Source: Paracoccus pantotrophus (GTDB taxonomy: Bacteria > Pseudomonadota > Alphaproteobacteria > Rhodobacterales > Rhodobacteraceae). From it: a stretch of 64,000 bases of DNA. The stretch's first letter is position 1, and each line of letters begins with the position of its first letter. The DNA is taken from positions 943,501-1,007,500 of the forward strand of contig NZ_CP044423.1 in the NCBI RefSeq assembly GCF_008824185.1, in the 5' to 3' direction. The translations under genes and the position numbers were made by a program. Shown piece by piece: positions 44,851-53,121 of this stretch. Below the pieces are notes generated by a model, which searched no databases, had not been told where the DNA came from, and worked only from the letters and a program-made list of their open reading frames with translations.

Positions 44851-45360
44851 ATGACGGGCTGGCTGGGACGTATCGTCGCATTGGGGCTTTTGCTTGGGTT
44901 GGCGGCCTGCGGCCCCAGCAAGTTCAAGAGCTATTCCGGCCCGCCCGTGACGCAGGTCGTGGTCAACAAGGGCGCGCGGCAGATGCTGCTGCTGAACGGC
45001 AACACGGTGCTGAAGGCCTATCGCATCGGGCTGGGCAACGAGCCCGTCGGCCACAAGCAGTTCGAGGGCGACGGCCGCACCCCCGAAGGGCTTTACTATA
45101 TCGACCGCCGCAATCCCGACAGCCGCTATCACCTGTCCGTCGGTATCTCCTATCCCAATCCGCATGACTCGATGCAGGCCGCCGAGCTGGGCCGCAGCGC
45201 GGGCAGCGACATCTTCATCCACGGCCAGGGGCCGGAGGGCCGCGCCCTCTCCAGGCAGAGACCCGACTGGACCGCCGGCTGCATCGCCGTCACCGATGCC
45301 GAGATCGAGGATGTCTATGCCATGGTGCGCGACGGCACGCCGATCCTGATCACGCCCTGA
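44851..45360 (+). CDS. L,D-transpeptidase (YkuD) family lipoprotein
   Basis: 169 residues. The lipoprotein signal ends in lipobox LAAC (Cys at about 20). The YkuD domain covers the rest: VTQVVVNKGARQMLLLNG, RTPEGLYYIDRRN and the catalytic segment DIFIHGQGPEGR with DWTAGCIAVTDAEIEDVY, whose His and Cys are the active residues (Thr-x-Gly-Cys instead of the more usual Ser-x-Gly-Cys). It would act on peptidoglycan peptides in the periplasm, making 3-3 crosslinks or attaching proteins. It is divergent from the DUF3422 gene. Confidence 0.85.
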   Translation: MTGWLGRIVALGLLLGLAACGPSKFKSYSGPPVTQVVVNKGARQMLLLNGNTVLKAYRIGLGNEPVGHKQFEGDGRTPEGLYYIDRRNPDSRYHLSVGISYPNPHDSMQAAELGRSAGSDIFIHGQGPEGRALSRQRPDWTAGCIAVTDAEIEDVYAMVRDGTPILITP

Positions 45361-45449
45361 GCATCCGCCAGCCCGAAGGCCCGGCCCGAAGACGGTACCG
45401 ATTCGGCCCGCCATGGCAGCGCGTGGGCCCGGTGATGCTGCCGTTTCAA

Positions 45450-45484
45450 GGCCGGATCCGACCGTTTCCGGACAGGATCCGGCC
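45450..45484 (+). terminator. Perfect 10-bp inverted repeat after the L,D-transpeptidase gene
   Basis: GGCCGGATCC (45450-45459) and GGATCCGGCC (45475-45484) are exact inverse copies around a 15-nt loop, followed by CCTTTCGG. It lies 90 bp after the transpeptidase stop and is probably its terminator. Confidence 0.5.
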
Positions 45485-45558
45485 CCTTTCGGCCGGGGGT
45501 CGAGCCGGCCGGCCGCCATACGCGCAAAGCTTGTATGGCAGACCTGTTCAAAAGGGCA

Positions 45559-45610
45559 TATACTCATCGGCGGCGGCAAGGATTAACAATTTACATTAAA
45601 ATGTTAACTC
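45559..45610 (+). promoter_or_regulatory. AT-rich promoter region with inverted TTAACA / TGTTAA
   Basis: A TATACT box (45559-45564) and the AT-rich run 45581-45607 stand out in a GC-rich background. TTAACA (45583-45588) and TGTTAA (45602-45607) form an inverted repeat with a 13-bp spacer, about 20 bp before the ATG of the small gene at 45626. It is a reasonable regulator site, but the protein that binds is unknown. Confidence 0.4.
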
Positions 45611-45625
45611 CAAGCTTCATCCCCC

Positions 45626-45895
45626 ATGTACCTGCCCCCCATCATCCATGACGCCCTGATCGATTCGGCCGAAACCAAGGGCTACGTGCCCGGCGCCATC
45701 GAAAGCGTCATGCGCTTCGGCCCGCATTCCCGCTGGCGCGCGGGGGTGATTGCCGATTGTTCGGCCAAGCGGTCGCAGGCCCTGGCCACGCGCTGCGCGC
45801 TGCTGATCCCGCGCAAGGGCAGGCGCACGCTCAAGCTGGCGGTGCATCCCGCGCTGCCGGCCGATGTGATAAAGTCGATGCTGAACGCGATCTGA
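45626..45895 (+). CDS. Hypothetical 89-residue protein
   Basis: The protein starts MYLPPIIHDALIDSAETKGY and continues with VMRFGPHSRWRAGVIADCSA, LLIPRKGRRTLKLAVHP and ends VIKSMLNAI. It is small, basic and without membrane segments or a signal peptide. I recognise no domain. Coding quality (GC-rich third positions) and its own AT-rich upstream region support a real, independently transcribed gene. It is convergent with the histidine kinase gene. Confidence 0.6.
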   Translation: MYLPPIIHDALIDSAETKGYVPGAIESVMRFGPHSRWRAGVIADCSAKRSQALATRCALLIPRKGRRTLKLAVHPALPADVIKSMLNAI

Positions 45896-45997
45896 AGACC
45901 GATGCGCCCGCCCCATGGCAATGGACGCCGCGGGAGGATGCCGGCCGGCGAACCCGCGCCGACCTTGCCGGTGCCGAAGCTCAGCTGCCCCGCCGCT

Positions 45998-47050
45998 TCA
46001 GATCCGGCCGATCTGTTCGGGCAGGATGACGGTGAAGCGGCTGCCCTGCCCGCGCTCGCTTTCGATGCGCAGCCGGCCGCGATGCCGGTTCACGATATGC
46101 TTGACGATGGCCAGGCCCAGCCCGGTGCCGCCCTGCTCGCGCGAGCGATGCGTGTCGACGCGATAGAACCGCTCGGTCAGCCGCGGCAGGTGCTGGGGCT
46201 CGATCCCCTCTCCCTGGTCGGCGACGCAGACCGCCCAGGCCGGGCCGCGCAGCACCGGCTCATGCGCCAGCCGCTCCAGCGTCACCGTCACCACCCCGCC
46301 GGCGCCGCCGTATTTCACCGCATTCTCGACCAGGTTGTGAAACACCTGCACCAGCTGGTCGGCATCGCCGGGCACCGGCACCTTGCCGGCCGGTGCCTGC
46401 AACTCCAGCCGCACCCCGGCAGCGGTGGCCGCGGGCGCCAGCGTCGCCACCACGCTGCGCAAGAGCCCGGCCAGGTCCAGGTTCTGCGCCGGGCGGCGGC
46501 GCTCGTCCTGCTCGACCCGGCTCAGCGACAGAAGGTCGGCCACCAGCCGGTTCATCCGCCCCGCCTCGCGCTCCATGATGTCGAGGAAACGGTCGCGCGC
46601 GGCCGGATCGTTGCGGGCCGGGCCGCGCAAGGTCTCGATGAAACCCATCAGCGCGGTCAGCGGCGTCCGCAGCTCGTGGCTGACATTGGCGACGAAATCG
46701 CGGCGCATCTGCTCGGTTTCCTCGTCGCGCGAGCGGTCCACGATCGCCACCGCCGCGCCCAGCAGCCCCGGCGCCCGCAGGGCCGTGACCGTCACCTCGC
46801 AGAACACCCGCCGGTCGGCCGCGCCCAGGGTGACGGCCAGCTGCGCCCGCTCCTGCCCGGCCAGCACGGCATCCAGCGCGGCATTCACTTCGGGATGGCG
46901 CAGCACGGTGACAAAGGGCCGCCCGCCCGGCACCGCGCCCAAAAGCGCCTCGGCCGCCTCATTGGCGCCGATGATGCGCGCATGGCTGTCCACCGCCAGC
47001 ATCGCCACCGGCACGCCGCGCAGCAGGGCGTGCAGCCGCTCTTCGATCAT
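45998..47050 (-). CDS. PhoR-like sensor histidine kinase without membrane segments
   Basis: 350 residues. A PAS-type sensor (about 5-105, LLRGVPVAMLAVDSHARIIG) is followed by the HisKA helix with FVANVSHELRTPLTALMGFI (phosphorylated His125) and the HATPase domain with N-box FHNLVENAVKYGG, G1 CVADQGEGIEPQHL and G2 EQGGTGLGLAIVKHIVNRH. The kinase core is most like PhoR, but no transmembrane helix precedes the PAS domain and neither phoB nor pst genes follow, so the signal and response regulator are unknown. The ATG overlaps the upstream stop by 4 bp (ATGA), which fixes the start and shows coupling to the carbonic anhydrase gene. Confidence 0.85.
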   Translation of the reverse strand: MIEERLHALLRGVPVAMLAVDSHARIIGANEAAEALLGAVPGGRPFVTVLRHPEVNAALDAVLAGQERAQLAVTLGAADRRVFCEVTVTALRAPGLLGAAVAIVDRSRDEETEQMRRDFVANVSHELRTPLTALMGFIETLRGPARNDPAARDRFLDIMEREAGRMNRLVADLLSLSRVEQDERRRPAQNLDLAGLLRSVVATLAPAATAAGVRLELQAPAGKVPVPGDADQLVQVFHNLVENAVKYGGAGGVVTVTLERLAHEPVLRGPAWAVCVADQGEGIEPQHLPRLTERFYRVDTHRSREQGGTGLGLAIVKHIVNRHRGRLRIESERGQGSRFTVILPEQIGRI

Positions 47051-47574
47051 CCGCGCGCGACCTGCGCCAGCCCCTGGCGAAAGCGGGCGGCGTTGCGGTG
47101 ATAGCCCTCGGCCGATTGCAGCAGCCGCGCGCGTGCTGCCTCGTCCAGTTCGCGCACCACCTTGCCCGGCGCCCCCATGACCAGCGAGCCGGGCGGGATC
47201 ACCTTGTTCTCGGCGATCAGCGCCCCGGCGCCGATCAGCGAGCCGGCGCCGATCCGCGCCCCGTTCAGGATGATCGCGCCCATGCCGATCAGCGCGCCGT
47301 CCTCGATGGTGCAGCCGTGCAGGATGGCGCGGTGGCCGATGGTGCAGTTCGCGCCGATGCTCAGCGGATAGCCGATGTCGGTATGGCAGACCGTCAGATC
47401 CTGCACGTTCGAGTTGCGGCCGACGCGGATCTCCTCGTTGTCGCCGCGCAGCACGGCGCCGAACCAGACGCTGGCGCCCGGCTCCAGCACGATCCTGCCC
47501 ATCAGCTGCGCATCCGGCGCCACCCAGGCATCGTCGGCGATTTGCGGCGCGATGCCGTCCAGTTCCCAGATCAT
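47047..47574 (-). CDS. Gamma-carbonic anhydrase family protein
   Basis: 175 residues forming a left-handed beta-helix of hexapeptide repeats: VWFGAVLRGDNEEIRVGRNS near 36-55, NVQDLTVCHTD, CTIGHRAILHGCTIEDGALI and LIGMGAIILNG. His residues in CHTD, IGHRA and LHGC match the zinc/iron ligands of the YrdA/Cam family. Members may hydrate carbon dioxide, but many bacterial forms are inactive on CO2. It overlaps gmk upstream and the kinase gene downstream by 4 bp each. Confidence 0.88.
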   Translation of the reverse strand: MIWELDGIAPQIADDAWVAPDAQLMGRIVLEPGASVWFGAVLRGDNEEIRVGRNSNVQDLTVCHTDIGYPLSIGANCTIGHRAILHGCTIEDGALIGMGAIILNGARIGAGSLIGAGALIAENKVIPPGSLVMGAPGKVVRELDEAARARLLQSAEGYHRNAARFRQGLAQVARG

Positions 47575-48203
47575 GCGCTTTCCTCCTCCATGAGCGCGCG
47601 GACGAAGGGGCCCAGCCCCACCTGCCGGGCGCGGCGCATCCGCTCGGCCCGCAGGATGGTCTTGAGCGCCTCGGCGCTGCGGTCCAGGTCATCGTTGACG
47701 ATGACATAGTCGTATTCCGCCCAATGGCTGATCTCGTCGCGGCTCTTGCGCATGCGCGCGGCGATCACCTCGGGCGCGTCCTGCTGGCGCCCGACCAGCC
47801 GCCGCTCGAGTTCGCGCAGGCTGGGCGGCAGCACGAAGATCGAGATCACATGTCCGCCCAGCGACGAGGCGCGGATCTGCTGGCCGCCCTGCCAGTCCAC
47901 GTCGAACAGCGTGTCGCGCCCGGCGCGCATCGCCTCTTCGACCGGGCCGCGGGGGGTGCCGTAGAAATTGCCGAAGACCTCGGCATGTTCCAGCATCTCG
48001 CCTGCGGCGACCATGGCGCGGAACTGCTCGGGGCTGCGGAAATAGTAATGCTCGCCCTCGACCTCGCCGGGGCGCGGCTTGCGTGTCGTGGCCGAGACGG
48101 AAAAGCGCAGGCCGGGATCCCAGTCCATCAGCCGCCGCGCCAGCGTCGATTTCCCCGCCCCCGAGGGCGAGGACAGGATCACCAGAAGTCCGCTGCGCTC
48201 CAT
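47571..48203 (-). CDS. gmk: Guanylate kinase
   Basis: 210 residues from ATG 48203. The P-loop is LVILSSPSGAGKSTLARRL at the N-terminus. The guanylate kinase signature follows (SATTRKPRPGEVEGEHYYFR), then FYGTPRGPVEEAMRAGRDTL with LFDVDWQGGQQI. It phosphorylates GMP to GDP with ATP. It is the first gene of an overlapping three-gene operon with the gamma-carbonic anhydrase and the sensor kinase. Confidence 0.96.
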   Translation of the reverse strand: MERSGLLVILSSPSGAGKSTLARRLMDWDPGLRFSVSATTRKPRPGEVEGEHYYFRSPEQFRAMVAAGEMLEHAEVFGNFYGTPRGPVEEAMRAGRDTLFDVDWQGGQQIRASSLGGHVISIFVLPPSLRELERRLVGRQQDAPEVIAARMRKSRDEISHWAEYDYVIVNDDLDRSAEALKTILRAERMRRARQVGLGPFVRALMEEESA

Positions 48204-48290
48204 CCTTCTCCGCCTTGTTCCCCGCATTCCAGCGCCGCCTGAATGGCCCCGCCCGCCAGCAGGGTCAAGCCCGCACCGCGGGGCGACCTC

Positions 48291-48305
48291 TTAACCAGCG
48301 GTAAA
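48291..48305. promoter_or_regulatory. Near-match to a CtrA binding site
   Basis: TTAACCAGCGGTAAA has the TTAA-N7-TTAA layout with one mismatch in the second half and a TTAACC left half, typical of CtrA sites. It lies 82 bp before the ATG of the PAS_5 gene and in the divergent region shared with gmk. This is a single weak site only. Confidence 0.25.
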
Positions 48306-48387
48306 GAATTCGCTCGGCAGCCGGAAGGGAAAGGTCTAGATTTGCGGCAAGGGCTGGTTTCGTGGGTGACAGGTAAGGCCGGGACGG

Positions 48388-49164
48388 ATGGCGAACGACC
48401 ACGGAGAGGACGGGGATTCCCCGCACGGAGCCGATTCGCCTCGGCCTCGGCCCGGCAAGCTGCTGCATCTGGCCGATTACGAACCCGTCCAGCTCGAGCG
48501 CATCTTGGGCGAATTGCGCGGCTACTGGGAAGGGCTACGCCATGGCCGCGCCATTCCCGACCGCGCCGATGTCGAGCCGCGCGGCATCCGCCGTTCGCTG
48601 GACTATGCCTTCATCCTGGAACGCATCGCGCCGGGTGCTGCCCGGTTCCGCTTGGCCGGGCGGCATCTTGTCGACCTGATGGGGATGGAGGTGCGGGGCA
48701 TGCCGCTTTGCGCGTTTTTGCACACCAGTTCGCGGGGCCGGCTGTCGGACGTGCTGGAAAGCGTGTTCCGCGCCCCGCAGATCGCCGAGATCGCGCTGGC
48801 CTCGCCCGCCGGCTATGGCCGCCCGGCGCTAGAAGGGCGAATGCTGCTCTTGCCGCTGCGCTCGGACCTGGGGGACGTGACCCGGGCGCTTGGCTGCCTG
48901 GTCGCCGAGGGCCGGATCGGCGCGGCGCCGCGCCGCTTCGACCTGCTTTCGGACATTGTCTCCCCGGTCATTCCGGGCGCCAGGGTGCTGGAGCCCTCGC
49001 CCTCGCGGCCGGGATTTGCCGAACCGGCACCGCGCTGGAACGGCGCGCCGCCCGCCGATGCCGGCGCCCCCCTGCCCCGCGATGCCAGCCCCGAGGAACG
49101 CCGCGCGCGTTTCCGCCTGATCCGCAACGACAAGCCGCCAAGGCGGCCCGGCCCCCGTCCCTGA
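48388..49164 (+). CDS. PAS_5 domain protein
   Basis: 258 residues. The PAS_5 domain (PF07310, typical of alphaproteobacteria) spans about 40-175 with GYWEGLRHGRAIPDRADVEP, DYAFILERIAPGAARFRLAG and HLVDLMGMEVRGMPLCAFL. The C-terminal 80 residues are Pro/Arg-rich and look disordered. No output domain is attached. MopJ of Caulobacter, which tunes cell-cycle kinases, belongs to this family; a comparable role here is only a possibility. A bidirectional terminator follows. Confidence 0.8.
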   Translation: MANDHGEDGDSPHGADSPRPRPGKLLHLADYEPVQLERILGELRGYWEGLRHGRAIPDRADVEPRGIRRSLDYAFILERIAPGAARFRLAGRHLVDLMGMEVRGMPLCAFLHTSSRGRLSDVLESVFRAPQIAEIALASPAGYGRPALEGRMLLLPLRSDLGDVTRALGCLVAEGRIGAAPRRFDLLSDIVSPVIPGARVLEPSPSRPGFAEPAPRWNGAPPADAGAPLPRDASPEERRARFRLIRNDKPPRRPGPRP

Positions 49165-49213
49165 TTCCCGGCCTGATCCCCGGATCGGGCATGGGCCGGC
49201 CCATGCGCGCATG

Positions 49214-49250
49214 AAAAAGGCGGCAGAGCCAAGGCCCGCCGCCCTTTTTT
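49214..49250. terminator. Bidirectional intrinsic terminator
   Basis: GGCGGC (49219-49224) and GCCGCC (49238-49243) form the stem. An A-run at 49214-49218 and a T-run at 49245-49250 give a U-tract on either strand. It lies between the converging PAS_5 gene and the DAHP synthase gene and can serve both. Confidence 0.8.
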
Positions 49251-49267
49251 CCGATCATCGCCGGGGA

Positions 49268-50677
49268 TCAGCCGGCCTTGGCCTGCTTGCTCGTGCCATT
49301 GATGCGGCGGTTGCGCAGTTCCTCGGCCACCAGGAAGGCCAGTTCCAGCGACTGGCTGGCGTTCAGCCGCGGATCGCAGGCGGTGTGATAGCGGTTCGAC
49401 AGATCCTCGTCCGTGACCGCGCGCACGCCGCCGATGCATTCGGTGACATCCTGGCCGGTCATCTCGAAATGCACGCCGCCGGGGATGGTGCCCTCGGCGC
49501 GATGGACGGCGAAGAACTCGCGCACCTCGCGCAGCACCGAATCGAAGGGCCGGGTCTTGTAGCCCGAGGCCGACTTGATGGTGTTGCCATGCATCGGGTC
49601 GCAGGACCAGACGACGTTGGCGCCTTCCTCGCGCACCGCCTTGATCAGCCGCGGCAGGTGGTCGCCGACCGTGCCGGCGCCGAAGCGGGCGATCAGCGTC
49701 AGCCGGCCCGGCTCGTTTTCCGGGTTCAGCCGGGCAATCAGCGCCTTGAGGTCGCCCTCGCTGATCGAGGGGCCGCATTTCAGCCCGATCGGGTTCTGCA
49801 CGCCGCGGCAGAATTCGACATGGGCGCCGTCGACCTGGCGGGTGCGATCGCCGATCCAGATCATGTGGCCCGAACCGGCGACCGGCAGGCCGGTGGTGGA
49901 ATCGATCCGCGCCAGCGCCTCTTCGTATTCCAGCAGCAGGGCCTCGTGGCTGGTGTAGAAATCCACCTGGCCCAGCTCATGCGCGGTTTCCGAGGTCACG
50001 CCCGCCGCAGCCATGAAGGCCATGGCGTCGCTGATCCGGTCGGCGATATCGCGATAGCGCGCCGCTTCCTCGCCGCCGGTGAAATCGCTGATCCAGCTTT
50101 GCACCCGGTGGATGTCGGCATAGCCGCCGGTCGAGAAGGCGCGCAGCAGGTTCAGCGAGGCCGCGGCCTGGGTATAGGCCGCCAGCATGCGCTGCGGATC
50201 GGGAATGCGCGCCTCGGGGGTGAAGTCGAAGCCGTTGATGATGTCGCCGCGATAGCTGGGCAGCTCCTGCTCGCCCATCTTCTCGGTCGGGGCCGAGCGC
50301 GGCTTGGCGAACTGGCCCGCCATGCGGCCGACCTTGACCACCGGCAGCTGCGCGCCCCAGGTCAGAACCACGGCCATTTGCAGCATGACCTTGAAGGTGT
50401 CGCGAATGTTGTCGGCCGAAAATTCGGCAAAGCTTTCGGCGCAGTCGCCGCCCTGCAGCAGGAAGGCGCGGCCGGCCGCCACCTCGCCCAGCGAGGCTTT
50501 CAGCCGCCGCGCCTCGCCGGCAAAGACCAGCGGCGGGTATTTGGCCAGTTGCGCCTCGACGGCGGCGACGGCGGGCTGATCGGGATAGTCGGGCATCTGG
50601 ACGCGCGGATAGGCGCGCCAGCCACGCTTGTCCCATGCCTTTGCCGGGGTCGCGGAACTGGAATTCGTCGGTGCCAT
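49268..50677 (-). CDS. aroG: Class II 3-deoxy-D-arabino-heptulosonate-7-phosphate synthase
   Basis: 469 residues from ATG 50677. It condenses phosphoenolpyruvate and erythrose 4-phosphate, the first step of the shikimate pathway. Class II (plant/Mycobacterium-type) features are seen: FAGEARRLKASLGEVAAGRA, LLQGGDCAESFAEFSADNIR, VVKVGRMAGQFAKPRS, SHEALLLEYEEALAR, PIGLKCGPSISEGDL, WSCDPMHGNTI and GVHFEMTGQDVTECIGG. It is unrelated in sequence to E. coli AroF/G/H. No tryptophan or other leader peptide was seen upstream. Confidence 0.95.
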   Translation of the reverse strand: MAPTNSSSATPAKAWDKRGWRAYPRVQMPDYPDQPAVAAVEAQLAKYPPLVFAGEARRLKASLGEVAAGRAFLLQGGDCAESFAEFSADNIRDTFKVMLQMAVVLTWGAQLPVVKVGRMAGQFAKPRSAPTEKMGEQELPSYRGDIINGFDFTPEARIPDPQRMLAAYTQAAASLNLLRAFSTGGYADIHRVQSWISDFTGGEEAARYRDIADRISDAMAFMAAAGVTSETAHELGQVDFYTSHEALLLEYEEALARIDSTTGLPVAGSGHMIWIGDRTRQVDGAHVEFCRGVQNPIGLKCGPSISEGDLKALIARLNPENEPGRLTLIARFGAGTVGDHLPRLIKAVREEGANVVWSCDPMHGNTIKSASGYKTRPFDSVLREVREFFAVHRAEGTIPGGVHFEMTGQDVTECIGGVRAVTDEDLSNRYHTACDPRLNASQSLELAFLVAEELRNRRINGTSKQAKAG

Positions 50678-50795
50678 GATCCTATCCTTCATGCATGCGC
50701 TGCCTGCCATATAGAGGGTGCAGGACCAAAGGAAAAGCCTTGCGCGCGGCGCGATTGCCTGCTGATCTGCCGCGAATTCCAGATGCGCGACCGAC

Positions 50796-51797
50796 ATGCC
50801 AGAGCTCGATCCAGCAGCCCCCCCCGTTCCTGGGCCCGATCCGGCCCCCGCGCTGCGCTATGTCTTCCTGTTGCTGGACCGTTTCACCATGGTCTCTTTC
50901 GCCGCCGCCATCGAGCCCTTGCGGCTGGCCAACCGGCTTTCCGGCCAGCCGCTTTACGAATGGCGGCTGATCGGGGAACAGGGCGAGACCGCGCTTTGCT
51001 CGAACGGGACGCGCATCCTGCTGGACGGCCCGCTCTCCGAGACCCGGCGCGGCGACACGGTGCTGGTCTGCGGCGGGCTGGACGTGGCGCGGGCGGCGAC
51101 GCGGCCGGTGCTGGCCTGGCTCAGGCGCGAGGCGCGGCGCGGCACCCGCATCGGCGCGCTTTGCACCGGCGCCTGGGTGCTGGCCGAGGCCGGGCTTCTG
51201 GACGGTCGCCGTGCCACGATCCATTGGGAGAACCAGGACGGGTTCGCCGAGAAATTCCCCGATGTCACCCTGATCCGCACCGTCTTCGTCGAGGACGGCA
51301 ACCGGCTGACCGCCGCCGGGGGCACCGCCGCCATCGACCTGATGCTGCGCCAGATCGCCCGCGACCACGGCGCGGAACTGGCCAATCGCGTGGCCGATCA
51401 GATGATCCACACCGCCATCCGCTCGGAGGAGGACCAGCAGCGCCTGTCCAGCCCGGCCCGGATCGGCGCGCGCCACCCCCGGCTGGCGCAGGTGCTGGCC
51501 CGGATGGAGGCCAATATCGAGGATCCCGTCAGCCCGGCCCGCCTGGCGGCCGAGGCGGGCCTGTCGCCGCGCCAGCTGGAACGGCTGTTCGCGCGCCATC
51601 TGGGCCGCTCGCCCAAGCGGCACTACATGGAACTGCGGCTGGAACGGGCGCGCCACCTGCTGCTGCAGACCCCGATGAGCGTGATGGAGATCGCCCTGGC
51701 CTGCGGCTTCGCCTCGGCGGCGCATTTCTCGAAATGCTATCGCGCGACCTATGGCTGTACCCCCTATCGCGAACGCGGCGCGGCCGGCGCGGGCTAG
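50796..51797 (+). CDS. GlxA-family transcriptional regulator (DJ-1/PfpI plus AraC HTH)
   Basis: 333 residues. The N-terminal DJ-1/PfpI-like domain (about 24-190) has VFLLLDRFTMVSFAAAIEPL, GALCTGAWVLAEAGLLDGRR and TAAGGTAAIDLMLRQIARDH. The C-terminal AraC domain (about 220-320) carries two helix-turn-helix units, SPARLAAEAGLSPRQLERLF and MEIALACGFASAAHFSKCYR. Such regulators (GbdR/CdhR/ArgR-like) sense small amines or amino acids. It lies 123 bp upstream of an ABC transporter for amino-acid-type substrates on the same strand and is its best candidate regulator (inference). Confidence 0.88.
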   Translation: MPELDPAAPPVPGPDPAPALRYVFLLLDRFTMVSFAAAIEPLRLANRLSGQPLYEWRLIGEQGETALCSNGTRILLDGPLSETRRGDTVLVCGGLDVARAATRPVLAWLRREARRGTRIGALCTGAWVLAEAGLLDGRRATIHWENQDGFAEKFPDVTLIRTVFVEDGNRLTAAGGTAAIDLMLRQIARDHGAELANRVADQMIHTAIRSEEDQQRLSSPARIGARHPRLAQVLARMEANIEDPVSPARLAAEAGLSPRQLERLFARHLGRSPKRHYMELRLERARHLLLQTPMSVMEIALACGFASAAHFSKCYRATYGCTPYRERGAAGAG

Positions 51798-51880
51798 ACG
51801 AACTTCCGCTGCGGCAAGTGCCGGATCTGCCGCTTTGTCCAGTCGCCAACATGCTTTTCTTTTCATTCGCGCGCTTATAA

Positions 51881-51893
51881 CCTGTCAGACAGG
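51881..51893. promoter_or_regulatory. Perfect palindrome overlapping the livJ promoter
   Basis: CCTGTCAGACAGG, a 6-bp perfect inverted repeat around one base, follows a TATAAC -10-like box (51876-51881) and lies 28 bp before the livJ ATG. The core TGTC-N-GACA resembles sites of FCD-type GntR regulators. The position suits a repressor. Confidence 0.5.
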
Positions 51894-51920
51894 ACAATGT
51901 TCCACTCAGGGAGACGACTG

Positions 51921-53105
51921 ATGAAAAAGCTTCTTCTGGCCAGCGCCGCCGGAGCCTTGCTTGCCGGTGCCGCCGGCGCCGAGGAAATCAAGATGGGCAT
52001 TTCGCTGGGCCTGACCGGGCCCTTGGAATCGATCTCGCCGGCAATGCAGAAAGGCGCGGAACTGGCGATGAAGGAGGTCTCGGACAGCGGCAAGCTGCTG
52101 GACGGCTCGACCGTGACCCCGGTGGTCGCGGACAATACCTGCACCGACGCGGCCGCCTCGGTTGCGGCCGTCACCCGCCTGGTGACCGCCGACGGCGTCA
52201 AGGGCGTGATGGGCGGCATGTGCTCGGGCGAAACCATCGCCTCGCTCGAACAGGTCGGCGTGCCGCAGGGCGTGGTGATGATCTCGCCCTCGGCGACCTC
52301 GCCGGCGCTTTCGACCATCGACGACAAGGGCTTCTTCTTCCGCACCTCGCCCTCGGACGCGCGCCAGGGCGAAGTCATGGCCGATATCGTGCTGGAGCGC
52401 GGCATCAACAGCGTCGCCGTCACCTATACCAACAACGATTACGGCAAGGGCCTGGCCGACAGCTTCGCCGATGCCTACAAGGCCAAGGGCGGCACCGTGA
52501 CCGTGGTCTCGGCCCATGACGACGGCAAGGCCGACTATTCGGCCGAAGTCGCGGCGCTTGCCGCCGCCGGCGGCGATGCGCTGGTCGTGGCGGGCTATGC
52601 CGACCAGGGCGGTTCGGGCGTCATCCAGGGCTCGCTCGACACCGGCGCCTTCGATACCTTCGTGCTGCCCGACGGCATGGTGAACAACGTGCTGGTCGAG
52701 AAGTTCGGCACCCAGCTGGAAACCTCGTTCGGCCAGAACCCCTCGGCCGAAGGCGAAGGGCAGGAAAAATTCGACGCGCTCGCCAAGGAAGCCGGCTTCG
52801 ACGGCACCTCGGCCTATGCCGGCGAATCCTATGACGCCGCCGCGCTGATGCTGCTGGCCATGCAGGCCGCCCAGTCCTCGGACCCCAAGGTCTACAAGGA
52901 CAAGGTGATGGAAGTCGCCAACGAGCCGGGCGAGAAGATCTATCCCGGCGAACTGGCCAAGGGGCTGGAACTGCTCGCGGCGGGCCAGGACATCGACTAT
53001 GTCGGCGCCACCTCGGTCGAACTGATCGAGCCGGGCGAAAGCGCCGGCGTCTATCGCGAGGTCGACTTCAAGGGCGGCAAGCTGAACGTCGTAGGCTATC
53101 GCTAA
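51921..53105 (+). CDS. livJ: Branched-chain amino acid-type ABC transporter, periplasmic binding protein
   Basis: 394 residues from ATG 51921, preceded by CAGGGAGACGACTG; an open ATG 24 bp earlier would precede the signal peptide. Residues 1-23 are a Sec signal (KKLLLASAAGALLAGAAGAE). The mature part is a type 1 periplasmic binding protein: IKMGISLGLTGPLESISPAM, VVADNTCTDAAASVAAVTRL, GMCSGETIASLEQ and VAVTYTNNDYGKGLADSFAD. The ligand may be an amino acid, amide or other small carboxylate. It is the first gene of a five-gene transporter operon. Confidence 0.9.
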   Translation: MKKLLLASAAGALLAGAAGAEEIKMGISLGLTGPLESISPAMQKGAELAMKEVSDSGKLLDGSTVTPVVADNTCTDAAASVAAVTRLVTADGVKGVMGGMCSGETIASLEQVGVPQGVVMISPSATSPALSTIDDKGFFFRTSPSDARQGEVMADIVLERGINSVAVTYTNNDYGKGLADSFADAYKAKGGTVTVVSAHDDGKADYSAEVAALAAAGGDALVVAGYADQGGSGVIQGSLDTGAFDTFVLPDGMVNNVLVEKFGTQLETSFGQNPSAEGEGQEKFDALAKEAGFDGTSAYAGESYDAAALMLLAMQAAQSSDPKVYKDKVMEVANEPGEKIYPGELAKGLELLAAGQDIDYVGATSVELIEPGESAGVYREVDFKGGKLNVVGYR

Positions 53106-53121
53106 GACACGCAGGTCGCGG

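Noticed and set aside
45583..45607. Three TTAA boxes as a possible CtrA site
   Set aside because: Start-to-start spacings are 13, 8 and 21 bp; CtrA sites need 11 (TTAA-N7-TTAA).
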